From Comamonas avium (lineage in GTDB: Bacteria; Pseudomonadota; Gammaproteobacteria; Burkholderiales; Burkholderiaceae_C), in contig NZ_JACSQK010000003.1 in assembly GCF_014836675.1 (NCBI RefSeq), positions 244,763-308,762 of the forward strand: a DNA stretch of 64,000 bases, given 5' to 3'. Made by a program: the position numbers and the translations under genes. Below are positions 18,289-26,825 of the stretch, in pieces. Every line of letters begins with the position of its first letter. The stretch's first letter is position 1. The notes beneath the pieces were generated by a model, which was not told the DNA's origin, ran no database searches, and worked only from the letters and a program-made list of their open reading frames with translations.

Positions 18289-20589
18289 ATGCAACATCAC
18301 CATCCTGTAGATGCCTCCGGTATCTTCAATGGCCCTTTGGGGGCTGAATTGCGGGCACAGCTCGCACCCCATGAGAACGTGCAAGCCGCCTTGTCGGTTG
18401 ACCTGACGGTGTCGCTTCGCTTTGCGCAGGGGCTGCTGGTGCTCACAGAAAACCGTATTGTGGGCAAAGATGCGGACAGTGAGTGGCAAAGTTGGCCGCT
18501 GTCTGAAGATTTGCAACTGCGGCTGATGGATCACGCCGGCGTGGGTACGCTGGAGTTGCACGACCGTCACCAGCGCTTGAGTCTGTGGCGATTCACACTG
18601 GGGCAGCAAGCCCAGGTACTGCGGTTTTTGCTGCGCTTTGAACAATTGCGCGATGCAGCGGCCGCCGGCAATCTGAATCAAGCACTGGTGCCCGTGGATG
18701 AAAGCCGCTGCAGTGTATGCAGCGAAATCTTGCCTCCGGACAGTGATGAATGCCCGGCCTGTGCGCGGCTGGCAGGGCCTAAAACCTCCACCTGGGTGTT
18801 GCTGCGCGTGGGGCGTTTTGCAACCCCTTACAAAGGGATGCTGATTCTGGGCTTCGTCATGACGCTGCTGGCTACGGCGGCCACCCTGGTGCCGCCTTAC
18901 CTGACGATCCCCATCATGGATGACATTCTCATCCCCTACCAAAAGAGCGGTCAGCCGGTCGATCCGTACCTGGTGTCGCTGTATCTGGGGGGGCTGCTGC
19001 TGTCGGCATTGCTGGCCTGGGGGCTGAGCTGGGCACGAACATGGGTGATGGCCAAGGTGTCCGAGCGTATTGGCGCGGACATGCGCACCACCACGTATGC
19101 CCACATGATGAAGCAGTCGCTGGAGTACTTTGGCGGGAAGCGCACAGGCGATTTGATGAGCCGCATCAGTGCAGACACTGATCGTATCAACATGTTTTTG
19201 TCGCTGTATGCGCTGGATTTTGTGACCGACGTGATCATGATTGTGATGACGGCGGTAATTTTGGCCTCCATCAACCCCTGGCTGGCACTGGTGACCCTGG
19301 TGCCCCTGCCTTTCATTGCATGGCTGATTCAGAAGGTACGTGGCCGTTTGAGTGTGGGTTTTGACCGCGTCAGCCGGGTGTGGGCCGACGTGACGAATGT
19401 GCTGTCCGACACCATTCCCGGTGTGCGAGTGGTGAAGGCTTTTGCACAAGAAGAGCATGAAATTGAGCGCTTTCGCGAAGCCAATGTACGCAATCTGGAA
19501 GCCAATGACCGCGTGAACAAGGTGTGGTCTCTGTTCTCGCCCACTGTGGGGCTGATGACGGAGATTGGCTTGCTGGTGGTCTGGGGCTTTGGTATCTGGC
19601 TGGTGGCGCACGACCAGATTACGGTGGGTGTGCTGTCTGCCTTTATTGCCTATATCGGGCGTTTTTATACGCGCCTCGATTCCATGAGCCGCATTGTCAA
19701 CATCACGCAAAAGGCTGCTGCAGGTGCCAAGCGTATTTTTGATGTGCTCGATCAGGTCAGCAGCGTGCCAGAGCCGGTCAACCCGGTGCAGCTGCCGCAG
19801 CCTGTCAAGGGACGCATTTCCTTGCATGACGTCGGCTTTCGCTACGGCAGCCGCCAGGTCATTCGCAATCTGAATCTGGATATTCAGCCTGGCGAAATGA
19901 TTGGTCTGGTGGGGCATAGCGGCTCAGGCAAGAGCACCTTGGTGAACCTGATCAACCGTTTCTACGATGTGACGGAGGGCAGCATCCAGCTCGATGGTGT
20001 GGATGTGCGCCGTCTGGCCGTAGCGGATTACCGCCGCAACATTGGCTTGGTATTGCAAGAGCCGTTCCTGTTTTTTGGCACGGTGGCCGAGAACATTGCC
20101 TATGGCAAGCCATTGGCGAGCCGTGCAGAGATTGTGGCCGCAGCGCGTGCAGCCCATGCGCATGAATTCATCTTGCGGTTGCCCCACGGCTATGACTCGG
20201 TGGTGGGTGAGCGGGGTCAGGGGCTGTCGGGCGGTGAGCGCCAGCGCATCAGCATTGCACGCGCCTTGCTGATTGATCCGCGCCTGCTGATTCTGGATGA
20301 GGCGACATCGGCCGTGGATACGGAGACCGAAAAGGAAATCCAGAAAGCGCTGGACAACCTGGTCAAGGGGCGCACGACGATTGCCATTGCTCACCGTTTG
20401 TCGACGCTGCGCAAGGCCGACCGTCTGGTGGTCATGGACCGCGGCGAAATCGTAGAAGTGGGCCCGCACGACGCACTGATGGCAGCCAAGGGTGCTTACT
20501 GGCGCCTGTATGAAGCGCAAGCCCGCCGGGCAGAAGAAGATGCGCAAGCCGCTGGCCTTACCTTGGCCCGTGAAGGAGAGAATGCATGA
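18289..20589 (+). CDS. Cyanophycin-associated ABC transporter, fused permease and ATPase
   Basis: A 766-residue ABC exporter-type protein. Residues 1-135 form an unusual N-terminal region without membrane spans, followed by a zinc-ribbon-like set Cys141, Cys144, Cys155, Cys158. A six-span exporter domain (about 165-470) and a nucleotide-binding domain follow, with 'GHSGSGKST', the signature 'LSGGERQRISIARAL' and Walker B 'LLILDEAT'. The same fusion is regularly found beside cphA in Burkholderiales and annotated as cyanophycin-metabolism-associated; its cargo is unknown. It is divergent from cphA' across 222 bp and overlaps the DUF1854 gene by four bases (ATGA), so the two are translated together. 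Confidence 0.92.
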   Translation: MQHHHPVDASGIFNGPLGAELRAQLAPHENVQAALSVDLTVSLRFAQGLLVLTENRIVGKDADSEWQSWPLSEDLQLRLMDHAGVGTLELHDRHQRLSLWRFTLGQQAQVLRFLLRFEQLRDAAAAGNLNQALVPVDESRCSVCSEILPPDSDECPACARLAGPKTSTWVLLRVGRFATPYKGMLILGFVMTLLATAATLVPPYLTIPIMDDILIPYQKSGQPVDPYLVSLYLGGLLLSALLAWGLSWARTWVMAKVSERIGADMRTTTYAHMMKQSLEYFGGKRTGDLMSRISADTDRINMFLSLYALDFVTDVIMIVMTAVILASINPWLALVTLVPLPFIAWLIQKVRGRLSVGFDRVSRVWADVTNVLSDTIPGVRVVKAFAQEEHEIERFREANVRNLEANDRVNKVWSLFSPTVGLMTEIGLLVVWGFGIWLVAHDQITVGVLSAFIAYIGRFYTRLDSMSRIVNITQKAAAGAKRIFDVLDQVSSVPEPVNPVQLPQPVKGRISLHDVGFRYGSRQVIRNLNLDIQPGEMIGLVGHSGSGKSTLVNLINRFYDVTEGSIQLDGVDVRRLAVADYRRNIGLVLQEPFLFFGTVAENIAYGKPLASRAEIVAAARAAHAHEFILRLPHGYDSVVGERGQGLSGGERQRISIARALLIDPRLLILDEATSAVDTETEKEIQKALDNLVKGRTTIAIAHRLSTLRKADRLVVMDRGEIVEVGPHDALMAAKGAYWRLYEAQARRAEEDAQAAGLTLAREGENA

Positions 20590-21059
20590 GTGCCGAAAAC
20601 ATGACGCTGAGCCGCAATGCCCATGGCCGCCTGTGTTTGACACTGAGCGATGGTACGCAGCACGAAGGGCTCATCCCTGTGCGGGCATTTCCGATTGCGG
20701 CGCCTGAAGAGTCCATTTCTCTGGTGGGGCGAGACGGCAAAGAGGTGTTCTGGATTGACCAGCTGAGCGACGTGCCCGCTGCGGCGCGCCAGTTGCTGCA
20801 AGAAGAGTTTGCGGTGCGCGAGTTTGTACCCGAGGTGCAGCGCATTGAGGCGATTGATGCCATTTCGGTGCCCAGCGTGTGGACTGTGCAGACGGACAGG
20901 GGTCTTACCCATCTGGCGCTGAAGGCCGAAGAGGACATTCGCAAGCTGGATGGGCGGCATGATCTGCTGATCACCAGCCGCGATGGCGTGCAATACCGGA
21001 TTCGTGATTCCCGGGCGCTGGACAGGCAGTCGCAAAAGTTTCTGGAATTGTTCTTGTAA
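20586..21059 (+). CDS. DUF1854 protein associated with cyanophycin metabolism
   Basis: A 157-residue soluble protein of the DUF1854 family, whose genes accompany cyanophycin synthetases and the ABC transporter described before it. Recognisable stretches are 'LTLSDGTQHEGLIPVRAFPI' and 'YRIRDSRALDRQSQKFLELF'. The start overlaps the stop of the transporter gene (ATGA at 20586), implying translational coupling and perhaps a complex. No catalytic motif is visible; its function is not known. Confidence 0.9.
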   Translation: MSAENMTLSRNAHGRLCLTLSDGTQHEGLIPVRAFPIAAPEESISLVGRDGKEVFWIDQLSDVPAAARQLLQEEFAVREFVPEVQRIEAIDAISVPSVWTVQTDRGLTHLALKAEEDIRKLDGRHDLLITSRDGVQYRIRDSRALDRQSQKFLELFL

Positions 21060-21107
21060 GGGTTTCTACTTGTTCAAGGATTTCCGACGAACGGCGAAAA
21101 AATTTCC

Positions 21108-21134
21108 TTAAGTTTGTCTGCAAGGTGCCGATAA
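21108..21134 (+). promoter_or_regulatory. Sigma-28 (FliA) flagellar-type promoter
   Basis: TTAAGTTT at 21108-21115, an 11-base spacer and GCCGATAA at 21127-21134 match the flagellar sigma-28 consensus TAAAGTTT-N11-GCCGATAA at 15 of 16 positions with exact spacing. Transcription would start near 21140 and read into the small gene at 21193. No flagellar gene lies in the window. Confidence 0.8.
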
Positions 21135-21192
21135 AAAGGTCGGAACCAATTATTGTCGACGTCAATCCTGACCGTGAACCGAGGGCCTAGCT

Positions 21193-21636
21193 ATGCAAAT
21201 ACCACCTGTAGAACGTAATCCCATTCAGTGGACGAATACCCAGGGTGCCAATTTGTATTCCACAGGTGCTTCGGGGCCGGCAGCCGTTCGTCCGGTGCAC
21301 GCCGTCAACGCGGTGGAGTCCACCGACCAGTTGGGCGAAGGCGTTACGGTCACCATCAAGAACCCGGAAAAGCCCACCGACAAGAGCCTGACGGACCGCG
21401 ACTGGACCGAAGTGCAGGAGAAAAAGGCCAAGGAAGAGGTGGAAGAGCCTCCCAAAGAGCCTATCTACAAGCAGCTGATTGAGCACATTCAGTCCATGTG
21501 GCGCGCCAGCGCCATGGCCGTGGAAGCGGCCCAGGAAGCCCAGAAAACTGACCAGCAAGAGCGCAACATGCTGCAGGTGCGCACCCAGCCGCTGACCTAT
21601 GAAGAGCCCAAGGTCAAGCGCACAGGTGGTCTGTAA
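21193..21636 (+). CDS. Small hydrophilic protein of unknown function, probably in the flagellar regulon
   Basis: A 147-residue protein with no signal peptide or membrane span. The first 45 residues look disordered; residues 60-100 are strongly charged ('EKKAKEEVEEPPKEPIY') and residues 95-125 look helical ('KQLIEHIQSMWRASAMAVEA'). I do not recognise a family. Its promoter is a near-perfect sigma-28 site at 21108-21134, and an intrinsic terminator follows at 21658, so it forms its own transcription unit apart from the cyanophycin genes. Coexpression with flagellin and chemotaxis genes is expected; the role is unknown. Confidence 0.8.
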   Translation: MQIPPVERNPIQWTNTQGANLYSTGASGPAAVRPVHAVNAVESTDQLGEGVTVTIKNPEKPTDKSLTDRDWTEVQEKKAKEEVEEPPKEPIYKQLIEHIQSMWRASAMAVEAAQEAQKTDQQERNMLQVRTQPLTYEEPKVKRTGGL

Positions 21637-21657
21637 GCACAAGAAGTCAGGTTCCAG

Positions 21658-21684
21658 AAAAAGCCACCTGCGGGTGGCTTTTTT
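21658..21684 (+). terminator. Intrinsic terminator after the sigma-28-controlled gene
   Basis: AGCCACC (21662-21668) pairs with GGTGGCT (21673-21679) across a short loop, flanked by A residues and followed by six T residues. Confidence 0.9.
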
Positions 21685-21768
21685 GATGTCCTGGGTGCCC
21701 CAGACGCAGCAGACGCAGCAGACGCTGCGAGGTGGAGCAAGGGCTGGGCAATGGCGCAGTTCAACCCG

Positions 21769-22683
21769 CTATGTGCGAGTGTTGGCAATGCCGCTGCGCA
21801 CGTGACCGGCGGGCACATGGGCGCTGGCGGACTGTACGTGCCCGGTCTGGTCGTCAAAGAAAAAGTCGGGCGCAAACTCGCGCAGAAATTCGCCTTTGGG
21901 CAGGCCACCCAGAAACATGGCCTCATCCACTTCAATCTGCCAGTCCATCAGCGTGCGAATGGCTCGTTCGTGCGCGGGAGCGCTGCGTGCAGTGACCAGG
22001 GCAGTGCGCAGGTGCATGCCACCGGTGTCACCTGCTTGTACAGCTTTTTGCAGGCGGTGCAGCGCTGCCAGCAATGGTTTGAAGGGGCCGTCAGGCAGCG
22101 GCTGGGCCACGTGGTCAACTTCGTGGCGTAAAAAAGCATCCAGCCCTTGCGCCTGGTACACGCGTTCGGCTTCGTCGGAGAACAGCACGGCATCTCCGTC
22201 GAAAGCAATGCGCACTTCGTGGGGGTGGGCATTGCTGGCACCGGCCGATTCGGTCAGCACGCGGGCTGCGGGGTAGCCCAGGCCCAAAGCCTCGGTCACA
22301 TCGGCCTCGTTGGCGGACAGAAACAGGTGAGCCCCCAGCGGGCGCAAGTAGCCAAAGGGATCGCGCCCCTGGGTGAATACGCCGCGCTGCAGGGTGTCCA
22401 GCCCGTGTGCCCTGGCACTGCGAAATACGCGCATGCCGCTGACCGGGTCATTGCGTGAAAGCACCACCACTTCGACGCGGCGCTTGCCGCTGTGATTGAA
22501 AGCCAGCAGCTTGCGCACCAGGGGCAAAGCCACTCCGGGCGCAGCGGGTACGTCCAGCCGCTGGCGCTGCAGTTGGACGTAGGCGCCCGGGTCTTGGTCA
22601 AACAGCTGGTTTTCTTCTTCAAAATTGAAGAGGGCGCGTGATGAGATGGCGACCACCAGCTGGTCTTGCAGTGAGACGGACAT
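21769..22683 (-). CDS. 5'-nucleotidase, cytosolic NT5C1-like family
   Basis: A 304-residue protein matching bacterial members of the cytosolic 5'-nucleotidase family that removes phosphate from nucleoside monophosphates. Visible family stretches are 'LVVAISSRALFNFEEEN', 'VEVVVLSRNDPVSGMRVFRS', 'HLFLSANEADVTEAL', 'RIAFDGDAVLFSDEAERV' (HAD-like aspartate motif) and 'WQIEVDEAMFLGGLPKGEFL'. It stands alone, convergent with the sigma-28 gene and followed by a glutathione S-transferase gene upstream. Family confidence is good, substrate preference unknown. Confidence 0.88.
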   Translation of the reverse strand: MSVSLQDQLVVAISSRALFNFEEENQLFDQDPGAYVQLQRQRLDVPAAPGVALPLVRKLLAFNHSGKRRVEVVVLSRNDPVSGMRVFRSARAHGLDTLQRGVFTQGRDPFGYLRPLGAHLFLSANEADVTEALGLGYPAARVLTESAGASNAHPHEVRIAFDGDAVLFSDEAERVYQAQGLDAFLRHEVDHVAQPLPDGPFKPLLAALHRLQKAVQAGDTGGMHLRTALVTARSAPAHERAIRTLMDWQIEVDEAMFLGGLPKGEFLREFAPDFFFDDQTGHVQSASAHVPAGHVRSGIANTRT

Positions 22684-22787
22684 GAAACATTCCTAGCAGC
22701 GAAACGGGGGCTGGCCCAAGCATAACGGTTGCATTCCCTGCTGCCTGACTGTCGCCCCCGCCTCTATGTGTCTCTGCGGAACGTGGC

Positions 22788-23450
22788 CTACGGTTGAGCG
22801 CTGATCAGGCTGTCGTCAATCTGCTTGGCGCGCAGTGCGGCGGGGCGAGCCATCAGGGGCTGGTAGTAACGTTCGAACTCTGGCAGCTTGGGCAACTGGC
22901 CGTGCTGGCAGGCCCATGCCAGATAGGTGGACAGGTAAATATCAGCCGCGCTGAAGTGTGTGCCGCAGACATAGGTTTTGCCTTGTACAGCCAGCTGCAG
23001 GGTGCCGATGACATCTTCCATGCGGCCATAACCGGCGGTCTGGGCTTGCTGCAGCGTTTGCTGGGCCAGCCAGCCTTCAGCCTGTGCCGTAGTGATGGCT
23101 TCGACCGGCCCTGCTACAAAAAACAGCCAGCGATAGTAGCTGCCGCGCTCTGCGCTGCCCACAGCGGGGGCCAGCTGGCGCTCAGGGAACAGGTCGGCCA
23201 GATAGGCCAGTGCGGCAGCGGTTTCTGAGATGACTGTCTGGCCATGCTGCAGCGCAGGCACTTTGCCCATGGGGTTCAGGGCCAGATAGGCGGGGGCCTT
23301 CATGCTGGTGCCGTAGTCAAGCAGCACGGCTTCGTAAGTGGCCTGGCATTCCTCGAGCATCCAGCGCACCGAGCGGGCGCGTGACATGGGGTGAAAGAAA
23401 AAGCGCAGGGTGTCGCTGTTATTGGTTTTTTGGGTGCTGTGTTGCTGCAT
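22788..23450 (-). CDS. Glutathione S-transferase family protein
   Basis: A 220-residue two-domain GST. The thioredoxin-like N-terminal domain has 'FFHPMSRARSVRWMLEE' at the active-site position, 'NPMGKVPALQHG' with the cis-proline, and 'SETAAALAYLAD' for glutathione binding. The C-terminal helical domain includes 'GTHFSAADIYLSTYLAWA'. It lies downstream of the WYL regulator gene on the same strand, with a 115-bp gap. The substrate is unknown. Confidence 0.88.
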   Translation of the reverse strand: MQQHSTQKTNNSDTLRFFFHPMSRARSVRWMLEECQATYEAVLLDYGTSMKAPAYLALNPMGKVPALQHGQTVISETAAALAYLADLFPERQLAPAVGSAERGSYYRWLFFVAGPVEAITTAQAEGWLAQQTLQQAQTAGYGRMEDVIGTLQLAVQGKTYVCGTHFSAADIYLSTYLAWACQHGQLPKLPEFERYYQPLMARPAALRAKQIDDSLISAQP

Positions 23451-23565
23451 CTGTGTGCTCCGTTTGCGATGGCGAAGTAGCCATGCAGGGCACTGTAGGC
23501 AGGCACGCTGTCAGTTTGTGTCAGTGGTGGCTGGCGGGCTTGGGCCGCAGTGCCGCCCCAGTGGC

Positions 23566-24264
23566 TCAGCCCATCTGCACCTGGTAGCCTGTGTGCTGGA
23601 GCCAGCGGCGAATCAATTGCTGGCGCGACTGGGGGTAGCGCTCTCCACTGTCGTGCAGGGTGAGCACGCGATCGGCGCGAAAGTGGCGAAAGTCCTGGCG
23701 CAGCTCGCACCAGGCGGAGACCACCCGGCAGCGTTCAAAGTAGGCCATGGCAAAGGGCCAGACCGGGCGGTGCGTGAGCACGCCATGCTGGTCCTGGTAG
23801 TGCAGCACCACTTTGTGCTGGGCGCGAATGGCCTGGCGCAGTGAGCTCTGCCAGGGCTCGGGCTGCTGGTCGGGCGTAGCAACGGGTGGCACAAGCAGCC
23901 CGGTGGTATCGACCTCAATGCGCAATTCCAGCGGCAGGGCCGAACGGATGCGGTCCATGGCCGTGCCAGCGGCGCTGGCCAGTTGTGGGTCGGCCTGCTG
24001 GCGGGCCCAGCGGGCACCCAGCAGCAGGGCTTCCAGCTCGTCGGCGGTGAACATCAGCGGGGGCAGCAAAAAGCCGGGCCGCATTTCATAGCCGATACCG
24101 GGGTCGCCCACAATGGCTGCGCCTTGCTCGCGCAGCGTGGCAATGTCGCGGTACAGCGTGCGCAGGCTGATTTGCAGCGTCTGCGCAAGCTGTGGCCCGC
24201 TGCGCGGCTGGCGGGCGCGGCGCAGCAGATCCAGCAGTTGAAGCAGGCGGGCCGGGCGGCTCAT
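23566..24264 (-). CDS. YafY-type transcriptional regulator (HTH_11 plus WYL)
   Basis: A 232-residue regulator with an N-terminal helix-turn-helix ('RSGPQLAQTLQISLRTLYRDI') and a WYL ligand-binding domain containing 'HKVVLHYQDQHG' and 'RPVWPFAMAYFERCRVVSAW'. The ATG at 24264 is preferred over a GTG two codons upstream. It starts 20 bases after the LLM oxidoreductase gene, so the two are probably one operon, perhaps with the GST gene further on. The ligand is unknown. Confidence 0.88.
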   Translation of the reverse strand: MSRPARLLQLLDLLRRARQPRSGPQLAQTLQISLRTLYRDIATLREQGAAIVGDPGIGYEMRPGFLLPPLMFTADELEALLLGARWARQQADPQLASAAGTAMDRIRSALPLELRIEVDTTGLLVPPVATPDQQPEPWQSSLRQAIRAQHKVVLHYQDQHGVLTHRPVWPFAMAYFERCRVVSAWCELRQDFRHFRADRVLTLHDSGERYPQSRQQLIRRWLQHTGYQVQMG

Positions 24265-24284
24265 GCGCACAAGCTGGCGTGGGT

Positions 24285-25280
24285 TTATTTGAGCGCTTGT
24301 GCAGCAATCTCCAGGCTGCTCAGGCGCAGCATGGGGTTGTACACGTCGGTCACCAAAATCAGCTCGTCGGCTTCAGTGGTTTCCTGAATGCGAGCAAAGC
24401 CTGCGCGCACTGTATCTGGGCCACCGACCACAGACATGGCCAGAAAGTCGTTGATGGCGGCTTGCTCACGCGGGCCCAGTTGCTGCATGAAGCCTTCAAC
24501 GGGCGCAGGCAGCTGGCCGCGCTGGCCGGTCAGGATGCCCAGCACGCGCTGCTGCGTGCTGGTGGCCAGAAATTGCGCTTCTTCATCAGTGGGTGCTGCC
24601 ACCACGGGCACGCCCACCATCACATAAGGCTTTGCCAGCGTGGCAGAGGGGCGAAACATGCTGCGATACAGCTCAATGGCCTGGTGCAAAAAGCGCGGCG
24701 CAAAGTGCGAGGCAAAGGCGTAGGGCAGTCCTTTCATGGCTGCCAGCTGTGCAGAAAACAGGCTGGAGCCCAGCAGCCAGATGGGGATGTTGGTGTTGGT
24801 GCCCGGTGTGGCGGTGATGCGCGCACCTTCTTGCGCGGGGCCCAGCAGGCGCTGCAGCTCTGCCACGTCAGCGGGGAAGTCCTGCTCAGTTTCCACGCGG
24901 TCACGGCGCAGCGCGCGCATGGTGGCTCCATCGGTGCCGGGGGCACGGCCCAGACCCAGATCAATGCGGCCCGGATACAGCTCGGCCAGCGTGCCAAAGG
25001 CTTCGGCCACTACCAGCGGTGCATGGTTGGGCAGCATGATGCCGCCCGAGCCCACGCGGATGCGTTCTGTCTTGCCGGCAATGTGGCCAATCAGTACCGA
25101 GGTGGCTGAGCTGGCAATGCCCGGCATGTTGTGGTGCTCGGCCAGCCAGTAACGGGCAAAGCCCAGTGCTTCGGCTTTCTGTGCGGTTTGTACGGCAATG
25201 TTCAGCGCCTGGCGCACGGTGCCGCCTTCGCGCACAGCCACCAGGTCAAGCATGGACAGACGGGGCGTTTTGAAATGCAT
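24285..25280 (-). CDS. LLM-class flavin-dependent oxidoreductase (MsnO8-like)
   Basis: A 331-residue protein of the bacterial luciferase-like monooxygenase fold, using reduced flavin. Typical stretches are '[19 protein letters not shown]', '[20 protein letters not shown]', '[17 protein letters not shown]' and '[15 protein letters not shown]', all hallmarks of the MsnO8 subfamily. The ATG at 25280 is taken because GGAG lies six bases upstream; a GTG four codons earlier is possible. Probably cotranscribed with the downstream WYL regulator. The substrate is unknown. Confidence 0.9.
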   Translation of the reverse strand: MHFKTPRLSMLDLVAVREGGTVRQALNIAVQTAQKAEALGFARYWLAEHHNMPGIASSATSVLIGHIAGKTERIRVGSGGIMLPNHAPLVVAEAFGTLAELYPGRIDLGLGRAPGTDGATMRALRRDRVETEQDFPADVAELQRLLGPAQEGARITATPGTNTNIPIWLLGSSLFSAQLAAMKGLPYAFASHFAPRFLHQAIELYRSMFRPSATLAKPYVMVGVPVVAAPTDEEAQFLATSTQQRVLGILTGQRGQLPAPVEGFMQQLGPREQAAINDFLAMSVVGGPDTVRAGFARIQETTEADELILVTDVYNPMLRLSSLEIAAQALK

Positions 25281-25300
25281 GGGAAGCTCCACTCTTGAAA

Positions 25301-25380
25301 TAGAAGCTATCAGCGCTTATGCATGCTTGTTTTTAGATATAAAACTATCTGAAAACAAGCTCTGATAAGCGATGGAAGCT
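25301..25380. repeat. Dispersed hairpin repeat, copy A
   Basis: A nested imperfect palindrome. The outer arms are AGCTATCAGCGCTT and AAGCGATGGAAGCT. The inner hairpin at 25325-25360 pairs GCTTGTTTTTAGATA with TATCTGAAAACAAGC around TAAAAC. Copies B (33281) and C (52141) share the AGATA/TATCT core and loop but have different, still self-complementary arms. It reaches the stop codon of the small membrane protein gene. Confidence 0.85.
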
Positions 25381-25688
25381 CATTTTTTAGATGCGCCTTG
25401 TTGAATGGCGCGCTGGCTGGTTTCGTTCTTGCAGATGATGGCCACCAGTACGCACCACACAATGGCAACGACTGCGATGCCCCAGTTGTTGTCGCCCATC
25501 TCCATCGCGACAAAGGACAGCGGCAATGCCACCAGTGCGCCCATGCGAATGAGGCGGTTGAGCGTGAACGTGCTCAGGCGCTGTTTCAGCACCACAAGGG
25601 CGATGAAACTGGCAACGGCCAAGAGCGTGATGTAGAGAAAAGCATCGCCACCGTAGGGGGTGGCCCAAGTGCGCAGGGATTCAAACAT
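25380..25688 (-). CDS. Small membrane protein of unknown function
   Basis: A 102-residue protein with three likely membrane spans, near residues 17-34, 49-62 and 68-87, and a lysine-rich tail. I do not recognise a family. The start 'MFESLRTWATPYGGDAFLYI' and even hydrophobic spacing make it a credible gene. It ends against repeat copy A and lies upstream of the LLM oxidoreductase gene on the same strand, separated by about 100 bp. Confidence 0.65.
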   Translation of the reverse strand: MFESLRTWATPYGGDAFLYITLLAVASFIALVVLKQRLSTFTLNRLIRMGALVALPLSFVAMEMGDNNWGIAVVAIVWCVLVAIICKNETSQRAIQQGASKK

Positions 25689-25874
25689 GCAGCCATTGTG
25701 GGGCAGGTGCCAAGCCCGGGATGGTGTCGGGTTATGGCTGTGTCAAAGGTTTGGTGCTGCTGGCATCAGCCATTTCAGCGCAGATTTGTTGGCAGTTAAG
25801 GCGCGCAGCTGCAGTCAGCATCTGTGCAGTTTCAAGACCTGGCGGCGTTGCAGCCATGCGCTGTGAGCAGCCGC

Positions 25875-26144
25875 TCAGCTGCGGCGCGAGCGCGCGGGCT
25901 GCGGCCAGTAGGTGAAGGGGGCGTGGTGCACTTCAATGTCAATTTCTGCCACACGTTGCTGCAGGCGCTCTTGCGCATCGGCCACGCCCTGGTTGTAGGC
26001 GACAGGGGCAATTTCTTGCAGAAAAAACTTCAGCAGCCCGCCAGCGGCGACATTGCCAATCGGCTCGTCCATGTGCTCGCGGAAATAGCGTTCGATAGAG
26101 GCAATCGCCTGTTGCTGGGATTCAGGGGTGAGTTGCAAAGACAT
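25875..26144 (-). CDS. DUF2164 family protein
   Basis: An 89-residue protein matching DUF2164, with 'AIASIERYFREHMDEPIGN' and 'FFLQEIAPVAYNQGVADAQE' as the conserved core. The ATG at 26144 begins 'MSLQLTPESQQQA'; longer in-frame starts run into the cobC coding region. The function is unknown. It follows cobC after 32 bases on the same strand and is probably cotranscribed with it. Confidence 0.8.
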   Translation of the reverse strand: MSLQLTPESQQQAIASIERYFREHMDEPIGNVAAGGLLKFFLQEIAPVAYNQGVADAQERLQQRVAEIDIEVHHAPFTYWPQPARSRRS

Positions 26145-26176
26145 TGCGGTGTAGCTCTCAGCGCCAAGCAGCGCAG

Positions 26177-26818
26177 TTAAGGGTTCAGGTGGGAAAGGCG
26201 GGGGGCGGCTGCGGCCCACGGCAGTGCCAGCCATTGCCCAAAGCCGGGCGCGGGCAGGGTCCATGCGGCACTGCTGGGCAGGGCGTTGCCGTGTTGCAGC
26301 AACCACTGCACGCAGCGGATGACGCCTGCATGGGTGGCCCAGACGACATCGCGCGTGCCCTGCTGGCTATCCACCAGCCAGCTGTGCTGCAGCGCCGCTT
26401 GAACGCGTTGCAGCATGCTGGCCAGTGACTCGCTCCCGCCGGGGGCGTAGTGGGGCAGGTCGGCGGCCCATGCATCAACGTGTGCGCGGGAGATGTCGTG
26501 CCACGCCACGCCTTCCCACGCGCCAAAATCCATCTCTTGCAGCCGTGTGTCGGCGTGGGGGTGAAAAACTAGGCGGGACTGTTGCTCAATCAATGCGTGC
26601 GCAAGTTGCTCACATCTTTGTAAGGGCGAGTGGCGCAGCACGACGGTGCAAGCGGTGGGGGATGAAAAGTTCTTTGCAGTGTTGGCAGCCAGTGCCTTCA
26701 CCAAGTCTTGCGCCGCAGCGGCAGTCAGCGCCGCATCGGCAGCCACATTCAGGCGGCCATAGCAGATGCCGCTGTCAATCAGGGGGCGTGCATGGCGCGC
26801 CAGCCACAGCGTGCTCAT
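26177..26818 (-). CDS. cobC: Histidine phosphatase, probable alpha-ribazole phosphatase
   Basis: A 213-residue histidine phosphatase with 'LWLARHARPLIDSGICYGR' (RHG-type motif as RHA), 'VLRHSPLQRCEQLA', 'EMDFGAWEGVAW' and 'VVWATHAGVIRCV' supplying the second catalytic histidine. Placed seven bases after cobS, it fits CobC, which dephosphorylates alpha-ribazole-5'-phosphate in the lower-ligand assembly of cobalamin. The RHG glycine is Ala here, a mild deviation. The start at 26818 is the one giving the family N-terminus. Confidence 0.85.
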   Translation of the reverse strand: MSTLWLARHARPLIDSGICYGRLNVAADAALTAAAAQDLVKALAANTAKNFSSPTACTVVLRHSPLQRCEQLAHALIEQQSRLVFHPHADTRLQEMDFGAWEGVAWHDISRAHVDAWAADLPHYAPGGSESLASMLQRVQAALQHSWLVDSQQGTRDVVWATHAGVIRCVQWLLQHGNALPSSAAWTLPAPGFGQWLALPWAAAAPRLSHLNP

Positions 26819-26825
26819 CGCAGCG

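Noticed and set aside
18097-19917. A 606-codon minus-strand frame opposite the cyanophycin-associated ABC transporter
   Set aside because: His/Gln-rich shadow of a well supported gene on the other strand.
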